Origin: Candidatus Kariarchaeota archaeon
GTDB taxonomy: Archaea; Asgardarchaeota; Heimdallarchaeia; Heimdallarchaeales; Kariarchaeaceae
Assembly: GCA_016839545.1 (NCBI GenBank)
Contig: JAEOUB010000231.1
Location: 1 to 5,817, forward strand
Length of the DNA: 5,817 nt
Direction of reading: 5' to 3'
Shown: one piece after another, positions 1 through 4,241 of the stretch
Position numbering within the stretch: the stretch's first letter is position 1
Layout of the letters: each line of letters starts with the position of its first letter
The notes under the pieces: model-generated
What the model was told of the DNA's origin: nothing
What the model saw: only the letters and a program-made list of their open reading frames with translations
Database searches by the model: none
Made by a program: the position numbers and the translations under genes

Positions 1-166
1 AGATGGTGAGTACCTCTTCTACTGTGGTTTCCTCGGACACTACACCCAGGGTATGGAGGGTGTCTTCGTCGTTGGTGAGGGTGACGCTCCCGGTTTTGGC
101 TTCTTCTTTGCCTTCTCCGCTCTCGCAATCACTGCTCTTGCAGTACCCCGCCTCCGCAAAAACTGA
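1..166 (+). CDS. Type 1 copper (cupredoxin) surface protein, C-terminal end, with PGF-type sorting tail
   Basis: This is the last 54 residues of a gene that begins outside the window; the reading frame starts at base 2 and stops at TGA 164-166. The visible part carries a cupredoxin C-terminal copper loop: Cys (bases 23-25), His five residues later (38-40) and Met five residues after that (53-55). This C-x4-H-x4-M spacing is that of rusticyanin-like type 1 copper sites; the fourth ligand, an upstream His, would lie outside the window. A final strand (GVFVV) leads after only a few residues into Pro-Gly-Phe, a hydrophobic stretch of about 16 residues and a basic tail (RLRKN). That tripartite pattern is the archaeal PGF-CTERM type recognised by archaeosortase A or a similar enzyme, so the protein is probably an outward-facing, membrane- or lipid-anchored electron carrier. 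The very short linker is unusual. Codons are strongly biased (ctc, ttc, ggt, gtc), unlike the genes that follow, which suggests high expression. It could also be a copper domain of a larger protein. Confidence 0.8.
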   Translation, partial: DGEYLFYCGFLGHYTQGMEGVFVVGEGDAPGFGFFFAFSALAITALAVPRLRKN

Positions 167-177
167 TTTAGACTAAC

Positions 178-189
178 TGACAAAAGTCA
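178..189. repeat. Short inverted repeat TGAC-AAAA-GTCA
   Basis: A perfect 4-base dyad with a 4-base spacer lies just after the cupredoxin stop and about 17 bases before the TATA-like box of the dioxygenase gene. There is no T-run after it, so it is not a convincing terminator. It could be a regulator half of the dioxygenase promoter region, or chance. Confidence 0.25.
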
Positions 190-205
190 AACAATTTCCA
201 TCACG

Positions 206-213
206 TTAATATT
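206..213 (+). promoter_or_regulatory. TATA-like box of the dioxygenase gene
   Basis: TTAATATT is centred about 25 bases before the ATG at 235. In archaea transcription starts about 25 bases after the TATA centre, so the message would begin at or within a few bases of the start codon. This agrees with the absence of a Shine-Dalgarno sequence. The box is less canonical than the one at 3407. Confidence 0.45.
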
Positions 214-228
214 GACTCTATCAGAGTC
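214..228. promoter_or_regulatory. Possible operator: inverted repeat between TATA-like box and start codon
   Basis: GACTC-TATCA-GAGTC is a perfect 5-base inverted repeat with a 5-base spacer. It lies directly downstream of the TATA-like box and ends six bases before the dioxygenase ATG. A protein bound here would block polymerase or the start site, the usual arrangement for archaeal repressors. What binds, and whether tryptophan is the signal, cannot be read from the sequence. Confidence 0.35.
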
Positions 229-234
229 CAAGCT

Positions 235-1332
235 ATGACTAAGGATATCACCTACTGGCAATACCTCGAGCTAGAGAACCTACTCAAACTTCAGGGGGGT
301 ATTACAGGTAACGAGAGCGATGTCAGTGAGGATGAGCTCCATTTCATCATTGTCCACCAGGTGTTTGAACTCTGGTTCAAACTGGCAATTAGAGAACTGA
401 GGCTGGCAAGGGATATTCTGGGTCAACCGAAAGTGGAGGAGGATATCATCCCCTTTGTGGTTCACCATATCAAGCGGGTAAATACCATTCTCCAGCTTGC
501 AAGTCATCATTTTGAACTGATGGAGACGCTCACTCCCCAGGATTTCCTCAATTTCAGAGGAAAGTTGGGTACTGCCAGTGGTTTTCAGTCCTTCCAACTC
601 AGGGAGATGGAATTTATACTTGGTCTAGATCAGAAACAGCGTGATGCCCAGGGTCATCCCAATCCTGCACGGTACATCACTGCTACTGCAGGTACCGAGG
701 GATTTGGTGCAGAGATCCGTGAGCGGATTACTAATGCACAGCAGGAGACCACTCTTCGAGATGCCCTCCACGAGTGGCTCTATCGTACTCCGATACATGG
801 CTCAGGTCCCCTTGATGATGGTGATGACGAGGTGATCTCCAGCTTTATTCAGGATTATCTTGACCAGATGGCCAAGGTCAATCAGCATCAGATAGATATG
901 CTGGTGGCTGCTGGTGGTAACGAGGAGCAGATCAAGAAACAGTTTGATGTCACAGTGACCAATGCCTCGGATTTTCTCAATGCCACGGATGTTGATGGAG
1001 ATCCCAAGTTACGTAGGACACGTGTTGCTATTCTGTTTATCGAGTCCTACCGCAAATTACCACTACTGGCGTTTCCAAGACTTCTTCTGGATACTATCGT
1101 GGAGATGGAAGAATATATGACTGAATTCAGGTTCCAGCATGCGAGAATGGTGGAGAGGATTATTGGTAGAAGAGTGGGCACAGGTGGATCTGCAGGAGTT
1201 GACTACCTGGATCAGACAACCAAGTACCGCACTTTTCCAGAACTCTGGGCAGTGCGAACACTACTGTTACCTCCCTCTGATGTACCTCCACTAAAAAATG
1301 CAGAATTCTACTCCTTTTCTACCAAGACCTAG
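235..1332 (+). CDS. kynA: Tryptophan 2,3-dioxygenase
   Basis: This cytosolic heme enzyme opens the indole ring of L-tryptophan with O2 to give N-formylkynurenine, the first step of the kynurenine pathway (EC 1.13.11.11). All family landmarks are visible. The distal-site segment FIIVHQVFELWFK has His41; FRGKLGTASGFQS has Arg108 (substrate carboxylate) and Ser115. EFRFQHARMVERIIG holds the proximal heme ligand His302, and GTGGSAG has Thr316, the conserved 14 residues after the heme His. At 365 residues it is longer than typical bacterial enzymes (about 280-300) and closer to animal ones (about 400); the extra length lies mainly between residues 130 and 250. The C-terminal FPELWAVRT resembles bacterial versions. 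ATG 235 is the first start in frame and places the conserved YWQYLELENLL at the N-terminus as expected. It is probably transcribed alone, converging on the aminotransferase gene. Family assignment is secure; the symbol is taken from the bacterial name. Confidence 0.96.
   Translation: MTKDITYWQYLELENLLKLQGGITGNESDVSEDELHFIIVHQVFELWFKLAIRELRLARDILGQPKVEEDIIPFVVHHIKRVNTILQLASHHFELMETLTPQDFLNFRGKLGTASGFQSFQLREMEFILGLDQKQRDAQGHPNPARYITATAGTEGFGAEIRERITNAQQETTLRDALHEWLYRTPIHGSGPLDDGDDEVISSFIQDYLDQMAKVNQHQIDMLVAAGGNEEQIKKQFDVTVTNASDFLNATDVDGDPKLRRTRVAILFIESYRKLPLLAFPRLLLDTIVEMEEYMTEFRFQHARMVERIIGRRVGTGGSAGVDYLDQTTKYRTFPELWAVRTLLLPPSDVPPLKNAEFYSFSTKT
1329..1332. other. Shared CTAG stop of two convergent genes
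   Basis: The palindrome CTAG supplies TAG to both strands: bases 1330-1332 end the dioxygenase on the plus strand, and the complement of 1329-1331 ends the aminotransferase on the minus strand. The genes overlap by four bases with no intergenic room for a separate terminator, so the two messages must run into each other's antisense strand. Confidence 0.95.
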
Positions 1333-2453
1333 TAACTCGACAATCGGTCAAATGCCTCTTCCAGCTGATGGGGTCTGACATTGGCAAATGAGATCCTGCA
1401 ATACTCTTTCCAGTCCTGACCAAATCCTTCTCCAGGTACAACATAGACACCATACTGTGTGATCAGTTCCTTCACAAGATTCATGGTATCTCGACCTGTG
1501 GTCTGCCTGGGAAACAGGTAATATGCACCCTGAGAGGGAGTGGCTTCCAACCAGCTGATTTCATCCAGTAATTTCCTGCCCAGCTTGTGGTTTGTCTCCA
1601 TCTCAGAGACAAATCCGGGAATTATGTCATCACGATGTTCCAGTAGGACCTGACCAAGGAGTTGAGTAGGATGTGGAGCACAGATCCCGATAGTGTCCTG
1701 TACCTTGATTGATGCATCTATCATCTCCTGTTCACCATAGTAATACCCCAGCCTCCAGCCAGGGATCCCGAATGTTTTGGAGAAACTCCCCAGGCCAATA
1801 ATATTGTCGTACCCCAGGGTGGAGAGTGGGAGGTGCTCTTTACCGTAGGTGAAGTACTCGTAGGTTTCATCCGCGATAAGTATCAGCTTGTGTTCTGCAC
1901 AGATATCAACAAGTCCTTGCAATTCACCCCGGTCATGGACTATCCCTGTGGGATTTCCTGGATTGACAAGCACCACAATCTTGGTTCTTGGTGTAATTGC
2001 TGCTCTCATCCGATCAAAGTCAAACCTGAAGTCAGATGAAAGGGGGACAACCACTGGAACCACGTTAATACTGGTACATGCCATGTGGTGGTTGAAGTAA
2101 TAGGGGCTGAAGATGATCACCTCGTCTCCCGGATCGGTTAATGTAAGCAGAATGTTGTAAAATGCCTGGTTTGCACCTGGGGTGAGAACCAGCTGGCTGG
2201 CATCCACATTAATCCCCTGGTCACTCTGCAGCTTCCTCGCTATTGACTCTCTGACCTCGACCAGTCCAGGATCGGATGTATAGCGATGAACATCACTGTC
2301 CCCGAGACGCTGCTTCAGTGAGTCAAAAACCCAGCTGGGAGGATAGTAGTAGGGTGCACCCTGTCCCAGGCTGATACAGTCATGCTGGGCTGCCAGTTGA
2401 CCAAGTGCCACAAGAGGTGGGCTCTGGGTTTCTTCAACTCGTTTGCCAATCAC
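1329..2453 (-). CDS. PLP-dependent class I/II aminotransferase, aromatic/kynurenine type
   Basis: This is a complete fold-type I aminotransferase of 374 residues, a usual length. The core motifs are present: NPGNPTG with Asn167, DETYEYF with Asp195 (pyridine nitrogen) and Tyr198, and SFSKTFGIPGWRLGY with the Schiff-base Lys226 and Arg234. YCRISFAN carries Arg353, the expected carboxylate-binding Arg. The segments PYYFNHHMA, TYEYF and the IKVQDTIGICA stretch recall, from memory, the plant VAS1/ISS1 aromatic aminotransferase and its microbial relatives, which favours an aromatic substrate. Next to a tryptophan dioxygenase, kynurenine (giving kynurenic acid) or tryptophan are the best guesses; a general aromatic or branched-chain role is possible. 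The start is GTG 2453; no ATG, GTG or TTG lies upstream in frame before the stop of the PIG-L gene, which is in the same frame. A weak GAG lies six bases before it. It is most likely co-transcribed with the PIG-L gene 30 bases upstream. Confidence 0.9.
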   Translation of the reverse strand: MIGKRVEETQSPPLVALGQLAAQHDCISLGQGAPYYYPPSWVFDSLKQRLGDSDVHRYTSDPGLVEVRESIARKLQSDQGINVDASQLVLTPGANQAFYNILLTLTDPGDEVIIFSPYYFNHHMACTSINVVPVVVPLSSDFRFDFDRMRAAITPRTKIVVLVNPGNPTGIVHDRGELQGLVDICAEHKLILIADETYEYFTYGKEHLPLSTLGYDNIIGLGSFSKTFGIPGWRLGYYYGEQEMIDASIKVQDTIGICAPHPTQLLGQVLLEHRDDIIPGFVSEMETNHKLGRKLLDEISWLEATPSQGAYYLFPRQTTGRDTMNLVKELITQYGVYVVPGEGFGQDWKEYCRISFANVRPHQLEEAFDRLSSY

Positions 2454-2483
2454 ATCTTTCTCAATATTGCAGGCTATAAGAAA

Positions 2484-3182
2484 TCAGACCACGTATGACG
2501 GAGGTTTGTCAAATTCAAATCGGACATTGAATTTTTCAGCATATGTACAATTGGATTCCAATCCCCGGGCACGTCGGCGATCCACAACCCATGATTGTAC
2601 ATCCTTCCATTTGTAGATATCAGCATAGAACTGGGCTGCATTTTTGGCAGCTTCCATCGATTCATCACTCAGCTCAATATACTTGGTGGGGAATCCGGTG
2701 CCCTCCTCATAGTATGACAGCAACTTGACATTCTTGCGGTGAGGTTTGTCAGTACCGAGGATACGATTGATCCGTGCCATTTTGATACCATCAACTGCCA
2801 GTTCTCCAGTATACCGGTGATCTGGGTGTGCATTATGCATCCCCCAGGTTATAACGGCATCAGGACGTTCCTGGACATACAACCGGCCCACTTCAATTCT
2901 CTGATCTCTGGTATTTTGTACCATAGAGTCACCAAGGTCAAGAATAACTACTTTCTCTGCACCAACAATCTTTGCTACTTCTTCTGCATGACGGCGACGT
3001 TCTTTCTTGACTTCATCAATATTAAGATCAGGTAGGAGTGTGGTTAGCTCTCCATATGTTGTCCAGGCCATTACTACCCTATCGCCCCGCTGTGCATGGT
3101 TCGCTAAGGTACCAATTGCACCAAGCTCATCATCTGGGTGAGCAAAAAGAGAGAGTACGGTTTTTTGCTCCTCTTCGGTCAT
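2484..3182 (-). CDS. PIG-L/LmbE family zinc-dependent amidohydrolase (N-deacylase)
   Basis: This is a complete 232-residue member of the PIG-L/LmbE family, cytosolic metal enzymes that remove N-acetyl or similar N-acyl groups from small molecules such as N-acetylglucosamine conjugates. The N-terminal AHPDDE motif gives His15 and Asp18 as metal ligands and Asp17 as likely general base. HPDH at 119-122 gives the third ligand, His122. A Rossmann-like start (TVLSLFAHPDDELGAIGTL) and the ITWGMHNAHPDH segment are typical. There is no signal peptide or membrane segment. ATG 3182 puts the AHPDDE motif at the normal distance from the N-terminus. It is the first gene of a two-gene unit with the aminotransferase, which lies 30 bases downstream in the same frame. 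The substrate is unknown. Because the neighbours make N-formylkynurenine and probably transaminate an aromatic amino acid, deformylation of N-formylkynurenine is an attractive inference; a sugar or thiol-precursor deacetylase (BshB-like) is the main alternative. Confidence 0.9.
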   Translation of the reverse strand: MTEEEQKTVLSLFAHPDDELGAIGTLANHAQRGDRVVMAWTTYGELTTLLPDLNIDEVKKERRRHAEEVAKIVGAEKVVILDLGDSMVQNTRDQRIEVGRLYVQERPDAVITWGMHNAHPDHRYTGELAVDGIKMARINRILGTDKPHRKNVKLLSYYEEGTGFPTKYIELSDESMEAAKNAAQFYADIYKWKDVQSWVVDRRRARGLESNCTYAEKFNVRFEFDKPPSYVV

Positions 3183-3224
3183 ATCTAGATGTTCTTGCCA
3201 ACAGTAAAAATGGTTTCTCTCTAG

Positions 3225-3234
3225 TCAAAATATG
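3225..3234 (-). promoter_or_regulatory. Tentative TATA-like box for the PIG-L/aminotransferase unit
   Basis: Read on the minus strand this is CATATTTTGA, centred about 47 bases before the ATG at 3182, which would leave a leader of about 20 bases. A weaker T-rich stretch nearer the gene (3213-3204) would instead give a leaderless message. Neither is a strong match. The same bases read on the plus strand are also TATA-like. Confidence 0.3.
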
Positions 3235-3342
3235 CTAGTTCAAGACACAAAATCGATGGAATTATTGTGCAAAACAAGTTATGGAGTTTCCAAGATTATT
3301 CTTTCGGTACACCAAAATCAGGGGATTTATGGGATCTGCCCG

Positions 3343-3359
3343 AAAGCATTCGCTTTTTT
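3343..3359 (+). terminator. Small hairpin followed by a T-run in the intergenic region
   Basis: AAAGC-ATTC-GCTTT forms a 5-base stem with a 4-base loop and runs directly into Ts, ending at 3359, on the plus strand. It lies in the 254-base gap between the divergent PIG-L and two-helix genes, where no recognised plus-strand gene needs a terminator. The stem is AT-rich and weak. Archaeal termination depends mainly on the T-run, so function is possible but unproven. Apart from this and the promoter signals I see nothing firm in 3183-3436, and no tRNA-like fold. Confidence 0.25.
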
Positions 3360-3406
3360 GTAATTCGTAACTCAGAAATTGAATGCAGATAGCCTGATGA
3401 TTAAGA

Positions 3407-3415
3407 TTTAAATAA
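3407..3415 (+). promoter_or_regulatory. Archaeal TATA box of the two-helix membrane protein
   Basis: TTTAAATAA is a near-consensus archaeal TATA box, centred 26 bases before the GTG start at 3437. This places the predicted transcription start at the start codon itself, so the message should be leaderless; no Shine-Dalgarno sequence is present. It is the clearest promoter in the window. Confidence 0.75.
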
Positions 3416-3436
3416 TTTGATCCCTAAATTGTTATT

Positions 3437-3742
3437 GTGTCAACCCAAACCTCAAGGAATCCTCTACGTCTGGCACCTCATGGTACAGATTATACTCTCT
3501 CCTCTTTTCTCGGACTCTCCTCTTCGGTAGTCAGTACCCTCTTTTTCAGTGTGCTGTTCGGTCTGAAAGTGGCAGAATTGGATCTTTCAGGCTTAGGCGG
3601 TGGAGGCATATTTTCAGGAGATCCCACGGTCTTCTACATGGCTATCTTCTTGGTGTCTGCCAGCCTTCTCCTTGTGGTTCAACATCATTTCTATCTCAAA
3701 AAAGAAGCAGCTAAAGAGCGAGAAAAATTTCAATTTGACTAG
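3437..3742 (+). CDS. Small two-helix membrane protein of unknown function
   Basis: I do not recognise this 101-residue protein. It has a polar N-terminus with several basic residues (R7, R11), a first membrane helix around 24-44 and a short outside loop with four consecutive glycines (54-57). A second helix follows around 65-86, then a highly charged tail (KKEAAKEREK) that should face the cytoplasm. Both ends are predicted inside. The GTG start is supported by a strong TATA box 26 bases upstream, and no other start in frame lies close by. The last 32 bases overlap the end of the receiver gene on the other strand, so the charged tail is encoded by DNA used on both strands. The promoter, length and hydrophobicity pattern argue that it is a real gene. 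Nothing in the sequence points to a substrate; a small accessory subunit is one possibility. Confidence 0.7.
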   Translation: MSTQTSRNPLRLAPHGTDYTLSSFLGLSSSVVSTLFFSVLFGLKVAELDLSGLGGGGIFSGDPTVFYMAIFLVSASLLLVVQHHFYLKKEAAKEREKFQFD

Positions 3743-4118
3743 CGACTGCTGAATGTAACTGTGGTTTGACTGTTGGTTTGTAAACAAAGCTGTGTGCCAG
3801 TTTACCTCTCATCATATCAATTACCAGCTGCTCATCTCGATCTGCAGTGATAATGATACGACGGATATTGGAGTACTCATCTCTGACAAGTTCAAGGAGA
3901 TCCAGACCTTGACCATTAAGCATCTGATGATCTGCGACTACCACTGCAATTTTCTGTGTCTGAAGAATTGATTTGGCCTCATCCAAGGTTGCGGCAGATT
4001 GTATATCAAAGAAATTGACAAAGTAACGTTCCAGGTTTTTGATCATGAATTTCTGATCATCAGCTAGCAGAACAGCAAAACCGCAGGTTCTGTATGATTT
4101 GTCGAGATCGATATCCAT
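3711..4118 (-). CDS. Single-domain response regulator (receiver domain only)
   Basis: This 135-residue protein is one CheY-like receiver domain with no output domain. The acidic pocket is Asp20-Asp21 (VLLADDQ), the phospho-acceptor is Asp63 (VVVADHQM), the switch Thr is Thr91 (IIITAD) and the conserved Lys is Lys114 followed by Pro115. All residues for phosphorylation are therefore present. After Asp63 the usual Met-Pro is Met-Leu, a small departure. The segment MRGKLAHSFVYKP resembles receivers of the RpfG-like group, where a similar stretch precedes the Lys-Pro. It should accept phosphate from a histidine kinase, none of which lies in the window, and act by binding a partner protein. ATG 4118 is supported by a TATA box about 29 bases upstream. 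The gene converges on and overlaps the two-helix protein gene by 32 bases and diverges from the large membrane protein gene. Confidence 0.9.
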   Translation of the reverse strand: MDIDLDKSYRTCGFAVLLADDQKFMIKNLERYFVNFFDIQSAATLDEAKSILQTQKIAVVVADHQMLNGQGLDLLELVRDEYSNIRRIIITADRDEQLVIDMMRGKLAHSFVYKPTVKPQLHSAVASQIEIFLAL

Positions 4119-4140
4119 TGCCTTGCATTGGTTGTAAAAC

Positions 4141-4150
4141 CCCTTTAAAT
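4141..4150 (-). promoter_or_regulatory. TATA box of the receiver gene
   Basis: On the minus strand the sequence is ATTTAAAGGG, centred about 29 bases before the ATG at 4118. The predicted transcription start is therefore within a few bases of the start codon, a nearly leaderless message. An ATG ten bases further upstream on the same strand is in another frame and is not used. Confidence 0.6.
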
Positions 4151-4162
4151 CAGAGGTTCAAG

Positions 4163-4170
4163 TTTATATC
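4163..4170 (+). promoter_or_regulatory. TATA-like box of the large membrane protein gene
   Basis: TTTATATC on the plus strand predicts a start of transcription near 4190-4196, which leaves a leader of roughly 50 bases before the ATG at 4242. This is longer than for the other genes here, and no Shine-Dalgarno sequence precedes the ATG. The box sits about 15 bases from the receiver gene's TATA box, so the two promoters may compete. Confidence 0.45.
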
Positions 4171-4241
4171 AGTGTTCAAATAGAACGTCAATCTTTTCAT
4201 CTGCACCTGTCTTTTTATCCTGTGCATCAACTGACCTCGTA

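Noticed and set aside
280..597. Minus-strand frame of 105 codons opposite the dioxygenase
   Set aside because: It is an antisense shadow of the conserved N-terminal half of tryptophan dioxygenase, with no promoter or recognisable domain.
2474..2668. Minus-strand frame of 64 codons with an ATG start
   Set aside because: It lies wholly inside the PIG-L gene's 3' part in another frame and has no motif; the PIG-L frame explains this stretch.
2739..3035. Plus-strand frame of 98 codons opposite the PIG-L gene
   Set aside because: It is antisense to the conserved HPDH region; the opposite strand carries the full set of family motifs.
3183..3436. tRNA, CRISPR or mobile-element remnants in the largest gap
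   Set aside because: I found no cloverleaf-like pairing, no spaced repeats and no terminal inverted repeats; only promoter-like sites and one weak hairpin.
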